DNA of 64,000 nt, from contig NOKP01000005.1 in NCBI GenBank assembly GCA_002682825.1, forward strand, positions 868,001 through 932,000, in the 5' to 3' direction. Shown here in pieces: positions 34,480 to 46,064 of the stretch. The translations under genes were made by a program, and so were the position numbers. Position 1 is the first letter of the stretch, and the number at the start of each line of letters is the position of its first letter. The notes under the pieces were generated by a model. That model was not told where the DNA came from, searched no databases, and saw only the letters and a program-made list of their open reading frames with translations. Origin of the DNA: Neonectria sp. B-13. Lineage: Eukaryota > Ascomycota > Sordariomycetes > Hypocreales > Nectriaceae.

Positions 34480-35275
34480 AATGATGGGGGCAAGAGCCTG
34501 ACTGTCCTCGTGCCTCACAAGCCTCACAACGAAAGTAATCATCGTTTTAAATTGCCTAGTGTTGCGAGTCAAGACGATTGAGGTAAGTCAATCACACTCT
34601 TCGAGCATCGTATTAGATGGAGGAAGCCAGTCTGGCTAAGATGGACGATTGAATAAGAAGGGACAGATGGAGGAATCCTCTTGCTTAGATGATAATAAAA
34701 CCATAAGCAACATTATCAGAATCAACGATTAGTTCATCGTCTTAAGCATCCTCTAGAGTCAATGAATGGGCCAGTACATTTTTTAATCTGGCCAGCCCCG
34801 CAGAGATAAACCCCAGTTTGATAAGAAGGTACAGGAGATGTTGACATTCTAGTGAAGGGGTGACTTAAGAAAGAGAGGCTATGGAATTAATAAATTCATT
34901 ATAGCATTTTAAGCTGTTTCATAAACCTACACTAATAAAATACAACGAGCTGCTAGAGGCGTTAGCTTGGAAGGTCAATGCTAAGAGCGAAACGCAGATT
35001 GCTGTATTGTTTGGTGCCTGTGGGGTGGTAGTAAAACAGGACTAGCTTCCAATGTCGGTCCCATACCCGGTTTTGTCCTAATCTTGCAAAGTGTTGTATA
35101 ATGTAAACAGAAGCATTGAAACATGAAGACTCCAAGATACGCTTCATGAGTATAAGAAGGTCCTTGTTTCTGCCTATATCATGCAGGATTACCGCCAAAG
35201 TTAGTAGGCTCTAAGGTCTTTATTTGAAGTCAAACTAACTTTAAACAGGAATATGCCTGAACAAGCTTGCTGGTT
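34480..35275 (-). repeat. Duplicated segment, copy 2 (inverted, unmutated, empty site)
   Basis: The reverse complement is colinear with 22878-22941 plus 26468-27240 over about 790 bp but of normal base composition. It preserves the uninterrupted target of the retroposon complex near 35235-35250. A 78-codon minus frame at 34962-35198 lies within it but is not recognisable. Confidence 0.82.
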
Positions 35276-38095
35276 TTACTGATTAAAACTTCTCTTTCCT
35301 AGACAATTAGTTGAAAGCTAGGATTATATATTTCATAATCCTGAAGGAGGTTTGGGTTTCCCTTGTCTTCCTTGCCTTAATACTATTTATATCTTTTGAA
35401 AGGAAATTTCTCATAAGCGTCCTACTAAAGTGATTAATTTATATCAAATATGTTTAGTGCTAAAGAAGTTACTAAGCTTCTTGATTGATGAGATTGTGAT
35501 TAAACAGATAGTAAGAAAGCGCTGCCGTTTTACGTCATTATGCTTCTAGATAAAGCATCTGAGATTCGCGAAAAAAGATGAGTTGTAATATCTCTGATTA
35601 CCAGCCAGCTCAAAGCTACGATCAACTTCAGTGCTTAAGAGCCATATTCATATTTAGGTGACTTGGTAAGAACTCAAGTTAGGAAATGGTAATTACTTGT
35701 GATATGTATTCTTGCTGCTTTACGAGGAAATCCCAGTTGGAATGATAGTAGAAAGCATCGGGACAAGGGTTGTGCAGTTGAATTAAGTTGGAGACTAGAC
35801 CTGGGTCGTTCTATAGTTATAGATCATCACCTAGGACGTGCTGTGTTACTGCACCACGACGCGGTGGAAATGAGGATGATACCTCGTGAGGAATAGAAAG
35901 AGTACAATGGGGACAACATAACTGAGGAGATAGAAAGGACGTAAAACCAGGTCCTTTATTTTATGGATAAGGCACTAGAGGCAATGGATACTTCGATGTG
36001 TTTCTTTATGGTGTCAGTTAAAGTTATAAATATTTTACTGGAATCGTACTGAGTAGGTTGTACGAAAAGCTACAATGACTAGTTGTCTTGATTGGGAAGA
36101 AGCTCTTGTTTGCCATCTATCCTGACAGAAAATAAAGGTCCTTATACATCAACCCGAGGGCGTTAAGGTTCCTTGCCTAGAGTTCTGGATCCCAATCTAA
36201 CTTTCCGGTGTGAATCCTGCGTTGGAGCCGAAATGTGGCGACTGCCTGACCTAGCGTTCAAGTTCGGAACCCAACGAGGACCTCTGTGGAAGCCTACAAC
36301 GTAACAGTGTCATAAATTCCAGGTCTATCATTTGCATGTTTACAGGTGCCTTAGTCAACCCGTGTTCATGAGTCCCCCCCCCAAGGCACCTGCGATTCTA
36401 TTAACATTCGTCAAATCGAAAAGGAGGCGAAAACGATATTACTATCTTCATTTTATTGGGTGTTAACTACTCTATCGCCATGTTAATAGTATGGCCTTTA
36501 CCTAGTATGCACAAGTATATACTCGTGTCTCATAAATCAACTTTCTGAGGGCCTTCCTGCCAGCTTCCCGCATTGGTATATCCGAATTCAATCTCAAGAT
36601 ATCGAGTATGCCAGCCTATACGACGTGGCGAGTGTGATCAAAATCACAAATCCACCCACCCAACCAACAGACTCAAGATGTAAGTAGGTGGTCTATATGC
36701 GTGTAGAGTATCAGCAAGATCAGGATTAAAACCGAGAGAGCCAATAAGAATAAAAAAGAAGAACGAAGGAGAATGGTCAAGAAGAAAAGGAACGGTAAGG
36801 AAAAAAACGTGGACAGGAATTAGAACAATATATTTAGATCATGAGACCATTAGTAAATTGATGTTTTCTTCCTCGCCTATGGAGTACGCCATGTAGCATT
36901 CTCATGCCTTATCCACTAAGTCGGGTTGTATTTGACGTGACTGCATAGATGGAAAGGAAGATGGTTCAAATCCTAGAGAAGTAGATCCATGAAACAAAAG
37001 GCTCGTGTAACGGTCACTGGGTGCCAGACTTGATTGCTGGGGCGTGACTTCCTTGGCATATAGTATCTGAGAACAACATCAGTGAAGTGGTAGAGCGTGT
37101 CTGTACTCAAGGAGATGACTGGGTCGCCGAGTTCATCCTGGACCACATAGCTTCAATCCAGTTAGGCGAGGCCCTTAAGCGAGCGGTCTGAAAACTCCGC
37201 GCACCAAAGAGAAGGCACCAAATACTCATAGCCACCAAAGTACTTTAAATTTCGTTTTCAAATTAAGGAAAGAAAGGAAAGAAAGAAAACTCACATAGTA
37301 TCCTATACTAATTTTTTTTCTTTGTATAAATCTTGAGAGAATTCAGCAAGTAGTATAATTTTTAGCTAGTAATTTATTGTAGTATTAATAGAGTAATGCA
37401 ACTTTGAAGGTCTGTATATGCCTTAGTGCCGCTGACTTACACCACAGGGTCATTCCCATCGTCCCTCCCAAATCCTAAATCGCTGATTAGTAAAATATTC
37501 GTGTTTGGCGGGGAAACATAAAACATTCGATTTACTGGTACATGAGTGTAACGTATTCGTCTGCTATCTCGTATCCTAAGTCATGCTCTAGAAGCTTATC
37601 AAGCCCCATAGCCTGCGCTGCATTATCGCTCTAGGATGTAACGATGTTCTACGTTGCAATTGTAAGCTTCATGTCATGTACTTCCCACTCAATCCACCTA
37701 CCCATGCTATGCGCCCATCCGTGATGTTGTCAAAGGTCGAGAACCGCTTTGCTAGTATGGAAGGAGGGTCAAAGGTCGTACATGCTGTGACACAATGCTA
37801 GGTTATTCGGCTTCTGGTACAATGGGCGATGCGTATGGAGGCTTCTTTCTGTATTCTCTCCACAGGTTCGCGCAGGGCACATTAAAGAAGAAAAATGATG
37901 GTTAGCATCCGATAAACAAGTATGACGTTGTAACGATGCCGTAGGCGTCATGGGATTGGGCTGTTTGGGATAAAAAGCCCCCGTGTCCGAGACATGGGAT
38001 GGAGCCCGAGAACTATTAGGCAAAACAGCATTTCGATTTCTCTCTTCTACATGTAGATACCTAAACGTTGTTATCCACCGTCATAGCTACGTGAA
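35276..38095. other. Gene-poor stretch, no gene recognised
   Basis: About 2.8 kb with slightly AT-rich composition and only short frames (for example 35699-35896). A run of nine C occurs near 36374. A GGTTCAAATCC string near 36965 resembles a tRNA T-loop but no tRNA fold surrounds it. Confidence 0.5.
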
Positions 38096-40744
38096 CTATA
38101 GGGCAATCTTTGTCGGCTTAACATTCCCCCCGCTCATCTCAACTCTGCTCCCGTTTCCTGCGTAGCTAACACTCAGCAGCATCTTCTCTTTCGGCCAGAG
38201 CGTTATGTAATTGTCCGACCAGATCACTGGGGTTACGTCTCCGCCTTTCTCGTCTACTAGATTAAGGCGAATAAAGAAGGCCGGCACAGTGGAGGTGTTC
38301 TCCAACTCCAGAACACGAGTGTCGTTACTGGATCTGTACTTAGCGGCTGATTTGAGCGTCAAGTTGGCCTTCTGCATCTTGGTAAGAGCAGAAAAGTCAG
38401 GGAACTGGGTCACCGGCGTATGGTACCAGGTCGAGTTATCCCAGTCAAGTCGATCGACAGACTTGCCGAGCCAATATACGTTCCGACTCAGGACAGTCTC
38501 CTTTTCGCCGACGAGGATCAAACGCAGGAATGCGACGTCTTTGATTTGGGCTATGATAGAAGACTTTCCAGTATTCTTTGCGGTATTGGGCTTCGTAGTG
38601 ACTGAAATAGTCTCTCTATCCAGAAGGTTGCCTTTGAGATCGATGAGCTCGACCTTGATCTTTCTGGGCCCCTGTTGGTCGAGGGAATGGTTGATGACCC
38701 AGACACTTTTTCTCACGTAGTCGTACGCTACATGCTCATTTCGTAACCCCACCTTGGAGCCAAAGTACGAGCCAGCCGGGTGCAGGTAGTGATCGAATTG
38801 ATTCCAGTGCAAGCTAGGCCAGGCGTTGTTAAGCATCCAGTAGATGGAACCTGTCGCTGGTCTAGCCGCGTTCCACTGCGAGCTGTATGCCTCGAACTGC
38901 GCGCGAGTTGCTTCATAGTCCATGATCTGTGCCTTGAGGAGGTAGTCGTCCAAGGACTTGGGGGAGCCGTAGCGCTTGGACAGAGCTTCGTTGTAGATCT
39001 TGCGATTGTAGAAGGAGGACACGTTAGTAGACATGTGGAAGAGGTTTTTGTTTGGGCGTTTCCACAAGTCTTCCATGTCGCTTTGCGAGAGAAACTTCTT
39101 CAGACTTCCCATCTCGGGAGTACCGACTCCGGCACCCAGCTCAGAGCCAAATCCAAAAGCAGCTCCCAGGCGGTCCTTGGATGGTTCTGTATCGTACCAA
39201 TAATTTGGTGGGACCCAGTCATACGGTCCATCCATCTTCATGCCTGAGGGACCTAGCAACTTGGGCTCTCCGCGCTTCGATGCCGATGACACGATGGGGA
39301 TCTGCCAAAACGCATCCTTGATTGCATTTACATAGATTGAAGTTGCTCGATCGTTAGGCCAGAAATCGCTGCCTACGAGGTAGGCCAGCATACTTGGATG
39401 CGGTTGAAGCATTGCTGCCTCATGCCTCATGCTTGCATTGGCTGTTTCGTAGTCATTTTGCGTCCACAACGGCACAGGATCAACTGCCAAATCGTGGTTG
39501 TAGTCCCAGGATTCCCACTTGGAACAGCACACCCAGCCGGCAATCACCATGACGCCCACCTCGTCGGCAATCTCATAAAGCTCCGGGTGCTCCATAGTTC
39601 CTTCAAGCCTAATGGTGTTCAAGCCCATGTCAAGAGCGTATTGGGCAACGGCGACGAAACGATCCCGGTTCCATCGGAAGAAGTGGTCGGGTGAGTAGCC
39701 TCCACCAAGAACTTGAAAGGGATGTCCGTTCACAGTGAAGATGGTGTCGTTATGGCTGTTGACGTGGGACGCGACGGTGCGGATACCGAACTGTGTCTCG
39801 GCCTTATCCGAAAGCTGCGAGTTTACCGACAGGGTGAGTTGTGATTTGTACATATTTTGCTTGCCCCATGTCTTCGGCCACCAGATCTCAGGCTTGTCAA
39901 CCCTGTGGACAATCTCCAACATCCTAGATGCATAAGGGCCGAGTGTGATGGTTTGGTCCTTGACGAACTGTTGATGATTGGAAGGGTTGCTGACAACAGA
40001 ATGAGCAACGACCTGCACCTCATAGTCCTCTAGATTTTGAGCCTTGGCGCGCACAGTAACTATGGCTGGGTTCTTCTCGACAGGCGTATCCAGATCGATT
40101 GAGACGCTCATCGGCCCCATCGCGACTTGACGGGTCTGCTTGACCACGATATCTCTCCAGATACCGGTGCTGTTGTCTGGCGCCTTGGGGTTCCAGTCCA
40201 CAAAGCCCTGCACTAGATCTTGATTGAAGTCGGACGGATAGACGTTGGCAACAAATGCGTTCTTCTCTGCGATGAATCTAGTGATGTCGTAGGTATGTCC
40301 GCCGAAACTGCCGGCCTGGTGCCTTTTGTCGGCAATTTGTTTCCCGTTGAGGTACAAGTCCGCCTTGGAGGCGATGCCGTGGGTTTCCAGAAAATAATGC
40401 TGTCCTTTGCCTGGCGTTAGGGAAAATTCGTTGCGATACAGCCAAGGTACGGAGAATTGGCCCCAGTTGAACTTGTTGAGGTTGTCGGAATACCAGAGGT
40501 CAGAGTCCTTCAACTGTCCGGCATCCAGGAGACATCCCACCAATGTGCATCGAGACTTGGGGATATGATGCCAAGTTGAGACATCAAAGCCCGGCTTGGA
40601 GGCGGAGAGAACGTTTTCGACAGAAGTCGAGCTCTGCAAGTCCCAGTTGGGAATGACACCCTTTTGACCGGCTTTCGACGTGATATCAATCGCCTGCACT
40701 GTGACGCCCCCGAGGAGCGTACCAAGCAATGTGCATACACGCAT
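38096..40744 (-). CDS. Secreted GH2 exo-beta-D-glucosaminidase (exochitosanase)
   Basis: One exon, 882 aa. The ATG at 40744 is preferred over an upstream one (40858) because it opens a signal peptide, MRVCTLLGTLLGGVTVQA. The order is sugar-binding jelly roll, Ig-like domain, TIM barrel, then beta domains. The segment YLVGSDFWPND carries the Asp that serves as acid/base in this GH2 subgroup (Glu in beta-galactosidase). FGFGSELGAGVGTPEM carries the nucleophile Glu. Overall it resembles CsxA and the Trichoderma 93-kDa glucosaminidase. It removes single GlcN units from the non-reducing end of chitosan oligomers, completing breakdown of deacetylated chitin. That fits thematically with the chitinase at the left edge, although 35 kb apart. 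The next gene is an OPT transporter on the same strand. Confidence 0.93.
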   Translation of the reverse strand: MRVCTLLGTLLGGVTVQAIDITSKAGQKGVIPNWDLQSSTSVENVLSASKPGFDVSTWHHIPKSRCTLVGCLLDAGQLKDSDLWYSDNLNKFNWGQFSVPWLYRNEFSLTPGKGQHYFLETHGIASKADLYLNGKQIADKRHQAGSFGGHTYDITRFIAEKNAFVANVYPSDFNQDLVQGFVDWNPKAPDNSTGIWRDIVVKQTRQVAMGPMSVSIDLDTPVEKNPAIVTVRAKAQNLEDYEVQVVAHSVVSNPSNHQQFVKDQTITLGPYASRMLEIVHRVDKPEIWWPKTWGKQNMYKSQLTLSVNSQLSDKAETQFGIRTVASHVNSHNDTIFTVNGHPFQVLGGGYSPDHFFRWNRDRFVAVAQYALDMGLNTIRLEGTMEHPELYEIADEVGVMVIAGWVCCSKWESWDYNHDLAVDPVPLWTQNDYETANASMRHEAAMLQPHPSMLAYLVGSDFWPNDRATSIYVNAIKDAFWQIPIVSSASKRGEPKLLGPSGMKMDGPYDWVPPNYWYDTEPSKDRLGAAFGFGSELGAGVGTPEMGSLKKFLSQSDMEDLWKRPNKNLFHMSTNVSSFYNRKIYNEALSKRYGSPKSLDDYLLKAQIMDYEATRAQFEAYSSQWNAARPATGSIYWMLNNAWPSLHWNQFDHYLHPAGSYFGSKVGLRNEHVAYDYVRKSVWVINHSLDQQGPRKIKVELIDLKGNLLDRETISVTTKPNTAKNTGKSSIIAQIKDVAFLRLILVGEKETVLSRNVYWLGKSVDRLDWDNSTWYHTPVTQFPDFSALTKMQKANLTLKSAAKYRSSNDTRVLELENTSTVPAFFIRLNLVDEKGGDVTPVIWSDNYITLWPKEKMLLSVSYAGNGSRVEMSGGNVKPTKIAL

Positions 40745-41725
40745 GGTCGCTGTCGAATGGATGCGATGATGCAGAAGATACAGAGCCTGAGCTTTGTGAT
40801 GGAGCTTGTAAATAAGTTGTTGATGAAATTGTTTTCTCAGGCTCAGGCTCAGGCTCACAGGACAAGTCTATATGTATTGTGAGTGCGACGACCACGGACT
40901 CTTTACCGGGCCGACCAGTCGGGCTTTTGCCGAATTCGCCGGGCTTGCATCTTCAGCTACAGGGAGTAATCCCCCGGATTTCCCCATGCACCAGAGCGCA
41001 GTTACTGTTCTCCGCATCGAAATACGAGCTTGAACACTAGTGGCGTATCTGGTAGGAACTTCGGTCGAATCACGACGTGAACATTCTGCATTAGCGGACG
41101 ATCCCTTCCTTGGTTTCAAGCCAGCCAATGCTATGCACATTTAACCTCGATGGTTCTTGGAATAGATAGATCACGCAGCAGGTGTCGGCGACAGCGGTTT
41201 GTTTTTAGGATCAGGCTTGTCACGACCGGTGAAAGACATTTGGGAGTGGGCGTATTCGAAGGATTCAGTCGATCCCACCAGGGATCCGGGGAGAAAGGGA
41301 CCTGGCCAACTGTCTGACAGACAACATGACGATTAATGTCACACGAGGTCTGCCGGACAAGCCGAGGAGGCGCCGGTCTTCGCCGAGACTGCCGGGTGCT
41401 AAGCCGCCAAATATTCATACAACATTTTTGATGCAAGTCCACGATGACTTGTCCCAACAGTGTTGTCCACGGCGGGCGCGGGTCGAAATTTGGATATTGT
41501 TTGTACATGAAGCTCAAGCAGTTATAATGCATTAGTAGCAAATGGCCAGCTAAAGAACAACGAAAAGCGTAGATCCGATACAGCCAAACTACAAAAGAAG
41601 TTCGCTCATTTTCAACACACTCTAGTCCGTTGAGTTCTGCAAAGCTGCTACTGATACTTACGTATTGGCACTGCTCCCTTTCAAACACGTGGTCATGAAA
41701 GGCCTTCCACCATGAACGACAGTGT
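40745..41725. other. Intergenic, upstream of the glucosaminidase
   Basis: Contains a short hexamer repeat (GGCTCA, three units, near 40839-40857) just upstream of the glucosaminidase start. Open minus frames at 40868-41140 and 41131-41925 have no recognisable content; the second overlaps the last exon of the OPT gene in another frame. Confidence 0.45.
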
Positions 41726-44278
41726 TTATGACCAAGTCCCATTAGCTGGACCAAAGTAACCACTTTCTGGCATTTGAAACCATGGCAGCCCCAGCCCATC
41801 GGCGGTATTCTGCCACCTATGTGATTGCCATGTGAGTTCCCGAGGCACCTTAACAAAGATAAGTATCGGGGCTTTGACTTACACTGTGTTTCCCCACCAA
41901 TCTGGAAACTGCACGTTTGGTCCATAAGTTACCGCAAAAAAGATGACGACTCCGCTGATAGCCAGCCCAGTATCAAGCGACGCTGCAAGGACGTAATTGT
42001 ACTTCGTCCACCAAGCATAGAATTTCTGGTAAATAATCTTGTTGAAGACCAGGTTGACGATATACCAACTGCTGTAGTTGATTCCGGTGGCTGGGGGAAC
42101 ATTGTACGTCCCAACGAAGATAAGCGGCCAGTTTACCTTCCGTATGAACTCATTACCTGTCTTTTTCCATATGAAATACGTAATGGGTGGGAGGATCAAT
42201 CCAATCCAGAAGAAATGCAGTAGACCACTGTAGATTGAACCAACTGAATAGAGACGGGCGGGGCCAACAAGACCCCAGATCTTAAGGATGGTTAGTGAGG
42301 ACTTTTGACCAGAATCTTGTACTTACCACAGATGAGGAGAACACCGTTCTTCCTTGTGGACAGGAAAAGCCATTGGGTTGATCCTCGTCACATATTCCAG
42401 AGACATTGCCAAGCATCCAGAGGGTTACCCCAGTCTGAGTCAGAGCACCAAGGACAGTCGCAAGGCCTTGGGCAAAGAACAAAGTTCGTGGAGGGATTTT
42501 GAGGTAGTGTCCGAGTTTCATATCCATTGCGAAGTATAGCCCCTGCCCGACTACATCTGTCGAGAGTATCTTGAACAGCATGTTCGCAACGGGTCGTCCT
42601 TGAAGCATGTAACCGCATATGAACTCTGAAAGGACATTGATTTGGTTGGCATCGACGTTTGTGACTCCTTGGATCATTCCGCAAGGTACCATGTAAATTG
42701 CTGGGATAACAAAGGCGAGAACCACCCCGTACCACGGAAGCCCCGTGTCGAAGCCCGCAGCCATGCCGAAACTCATTGCAAGAACCCCGACGAAGAGAGT
42801 GGTCCACCACCACCACGGGATCTTGCGGTACGAAGACATGAGGCGAGCATGGATATCCAGTTTAAGGGATCCCCTGAATGCATGTTTGATTTCATCCCAA
42901 TGGAAGAAGTAAACGTGAGACAGAACACTATAGAATCAGCTCGGCACTTGCAATGCCTCAGGTATCCCCACTCACCTCGTAATTGCTGCAAAGCTTATTC
43001 CGTACACAAAGGCGAAGGTCGCCGGTAGGTATGGAGGCGAATAGGCAGCATATTTCTCTTGATCGAACGTGTTCCCGGTCAAAACATTAGAGACATTGTA
43101 AAGCTGGCCGTATCGATCGTAAACGTCTGCTGTGCAAAATGGCATGTATGCTGTAAACCAGGTGTTGGTGTAATAGATTGCAGGGGTAACAATCCAAAAG
43201 AAGACGACAAAGCCAGCAAAAACATTAGCAGCAGCCCAATGGGGGCTCAGAAGCGGATTGGTGTTGTAAGCAATCATGGACCAGTCAAAGGTCAGAGGGA
43301 AAAGGCCTAGTCCGGTAACCATTCCGAATACCTGGTTGACAGCGAGGTTCTTCGGTGCGATCCAGCAGATCCAGGTGAAGTAGCTGAGGCCAGTGAAGAT
43401 AAGACCTGGGAACCAGTACCAAACAAAAGCCGCAGTACCAACTACCATGAAAAACTTGATCCGAGTTATTTTCCATCCATCTGCAACAGCATTTGCTCGA
43501 GAATGGAGAGAGCTCAGAAGAGCAACGTTGCTCAGAACACCAGGCCAAATCATCTTCGCTGGCTCAACCAGCCATGGACGGGAGAGACCAGCAATAGCAT
43601 ATCCACTCATTTGACAGCAAATAACCACCAGGACAGAAAACCCGGCGGGGAGCTTGAAATCATAGAACTTGGCGGCTTGGATGATGTTAGTTGCGTCTGC
43701 AGATCCGAATCCAAAGGACACATTGGCCATGATGGTGATGAGGGCATGCTCTTTGATGTTGAAATGCCGATCAGGATTGAACCTGCTGATGGGCAGAATC
43801 TTGGCGAGGATAACCCCGATAGGAAAAGCCAGCAACTCGGCAATGAGTGATACGATACGAACACCAGGGTAACGTAAGGAAAAGAACTGGTTGACCCCTG
43901 CGCCGAGGAAAACAAACACCTGGCAAATGGTCAACGATGTGATCTCAGTTCGTACCACGTTAAGAAGAAACCCACAATGCCTAGAAACCAAGCGCGGAAT
44001 GTGTTGACTGGGATATTGGTATCATCCGTCTCGGGAACCACAGCTCTCACAGCCGCGAAGGGACTTGTATTCGCTTCGTAGTCTCCATCCTCTTGCTTGA
44101 CAAGAATGCGATCAAAGTCGACCTCTAGCTCTAGAATATGGCCGCTTGCTATCTCGACGTCTTGACTAGGGAGGTATTTGGTATCCTTCTCGTTAGGCAC
44201 GTTGTCTCGACCGTGGCCAGTGCCGTTTCTGACATTTTCGTCATCATCAGACGGGATAGATGTTGGCGGCTTTTCCAT
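41726..44278 (-). CDS. Oligopeptide transporter, OPT family
   Basis: Multi-exon polytopic membrane protein. The acidic cytoplasmic N-terminus (MEKPPTSIPSDDDENVRNG) leads to PVNTFRAWFLGI. Intron 1 (about 44001-43945, GTGGGT donor) restores VFVFLGAGVNQFFSLRYP. Family signatures follow: NIKEHALITIMANVSFG, IAPKNLAVNQVFGMVTG, PGVLSNVALLSSLH, GVTNVDANQINVLSEFICGY, PVANMLFKILSTDVVGQGL. A final intron leads to a C-terminus ending YFGPANGTWS. It imports small peptides or peptide-like compounds with protons at the plasma membrane. It shares orientation with the exo-glucosaminidase gene. Further introns lie near 42974-42895 and 42325-42270. Confidence 0.92.
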
Positions 44279-45264
44279 ACTGAGACGGGTTCAAAGGTTT
44301 GTCATTGAAGATTCTGTAGCAAGGGAAAGGAAAGCCCTCAGTCAATTGTGGCATTCCCGTTCTTAAGGTTTCATTTTCGGGCCACCCTTGTCAATTTCAC
44401 TCTACAGTTGAAGTCAGGCCCACAGGCTCGTCCCCGAAGCACCATCCGTTTTTGGAATCAGTGAGCCAATCGATCCCTTGAACCGTATCTTGATTCCGAG
44501 ATAGGTGCTACTGGCTTTATGCATCCAACAGCAGATGAGGATCCGGGAACTTAGAACCAATGACGAATTTGGATTGCTATGCATGGAGCACCACACGAAC
44601 TTTTGTTTCGGGCTCAGAGTCCTAGGTTAGTTAGATAGATGAACTCAAGGTGGTAAAAGCTTGGGAGGGCTCTGATTCGCCCCCGCCCCCACTACTGCAA
44701 AGTAGCCACTCCCTAGACTATCCATTTGCTGCTGCTGAAGCAGCTTTCATGTATTCATTCCCCTTTTGACAGTACATAGCTGTAACTTTAATCCTCCGTA
44801 TAATATTGAGCTGTGCGAGGTTGTGATTTGTACTCCAGGGATATACTAGAACATCCACTATCACTATATTTAGGGGGGGATGAAGAAAGCACTTTTCATT
44901 TTGAACTGTATTACTCACTGAAGATCCCTAATGGTAACTCTAAAATGTCCACTGGATTAACATAAGTGCCAATCATCCCTTGTTTTCAAGGAGGCCGACT
45001 GAGATCTGGACCCACGCCTCCATTAGCTTATCAGTGACGTTGCACTCATAGTTGACCATCGCGAGGGTACTTTTGCGATCCGGCAATATCGGCACCAGGT
45101 GTTTGCTGATAAGGGAGCTTTAACCCTGCACGCCCTCTCTGTTATCGTGTCGCCTTTCCCGCTGCGTTACATCATCTCCCAATATGCGCGTGCTAGCGAA
45201 GTGTACTAATCCTTACATAGCATAAAGTATTCCACGCCTCAGCTCACTCTTCAACTCCTACAAG
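44279..45264. other. Intergenic, no gene seen
   Basis: About 1 kb including the promoter of the OPT gene. Only short frames are present. Confidence 0.5.
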
Positions 45265-45741
45265 ATGGTATGCCCAATAACTCTTGCGGCCTTGCTGACT
45301 TCAGCCATCACCACCACCACCGCAACCTCGGACATTGCTCAGCCAGCCGCCGACCCGGTTTGCGCAGGACACAATTACCCCGACGACAAGAGCTGTTACG
45401 TCGCAGCGCTTGGCTACAGAGTCAACTATGCGGGGGGGTGGAGATTCATCTAGTCTCCTGGCTTATTTTGGGGCATGTGGCATGGCAATTGGCTGCACTG
45501 CAATCCGGTACTATCCGGGAGAGGTTTGCAGGCTGTTTATACGCTCACTTTCCATTTATGAGCTTGGAGGAACTGCTATCCGGCTTTACGAGTTTGATTG
45601 CTTCGCTGGATATTAAGGCTATGTTGCCGATTTGAGCGGTATTATTACTTTGGGAATGATCAGAGATAGATACTCAGATTACTTGGCCATGGGAACTGTT
45701 GGGATCGCGATATTGGCCATCTCGTTAATCAATCCATCTTA
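45265..45741 (+). pseudogene. Broken small secreted protein gene
   Basis: The first frame (62 codons) begins with a signal-like segment (MVCPITLAALLTSAITTTTA) and contains CAGHNYPDDKSCYVAALGY. It stops soon after a run of seven G at about 45431. A second frame overlapping the run continues with cysteine-bearing sequence (FGACGMAIGCTAIRYYPG), hits another stop near 45615, and is followed by a hydrophobic tail. A homopolymer frameshift, plus a further stop or an unrecognised intron, explains this best. Family unknown. Confidence 0.4.
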
Positions 45742-46064
45742 AATAATACAGCCCCCCCCCCCACACACAACATTTATGTTGCTAATTGCTGTAATTATGT
45801 GATTTTCGGCTTCCCAGCTGATGGGAAACCGTTGATGCAAGAGGTAAAAAATGAGGCTTGCCGGGTTTAAGACGGCCGAGATCGGTGCTGACTCAGGGCC
45901 GAGGGCCTCCATCATCAGTGACCTGACCAGTCATTCGTTAGTACTCTCCTGAGATTCATCCACAGTCATCATCGCCATCACACCATCTGGATTCTATCTC
46001 GACATGGCATTTCATCCATCATCAACCCCCAAGCAAGTCTCCCGAGCAAATCTCACGGTCGGCG

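Noticed and set aside
36960..36985. GGTTCAAATCC, a tRNA T-loop-like string
   Set aside because: No matching T-stem, anticodon arm or acceptor stem around it.
41131..41925. 264-codon minus-strand frame
   Set aside because: Unrecognisable content and overlap with the terminal exon of the OPT transporter, whose C-terminal YFGPANGTWS is a better fit.
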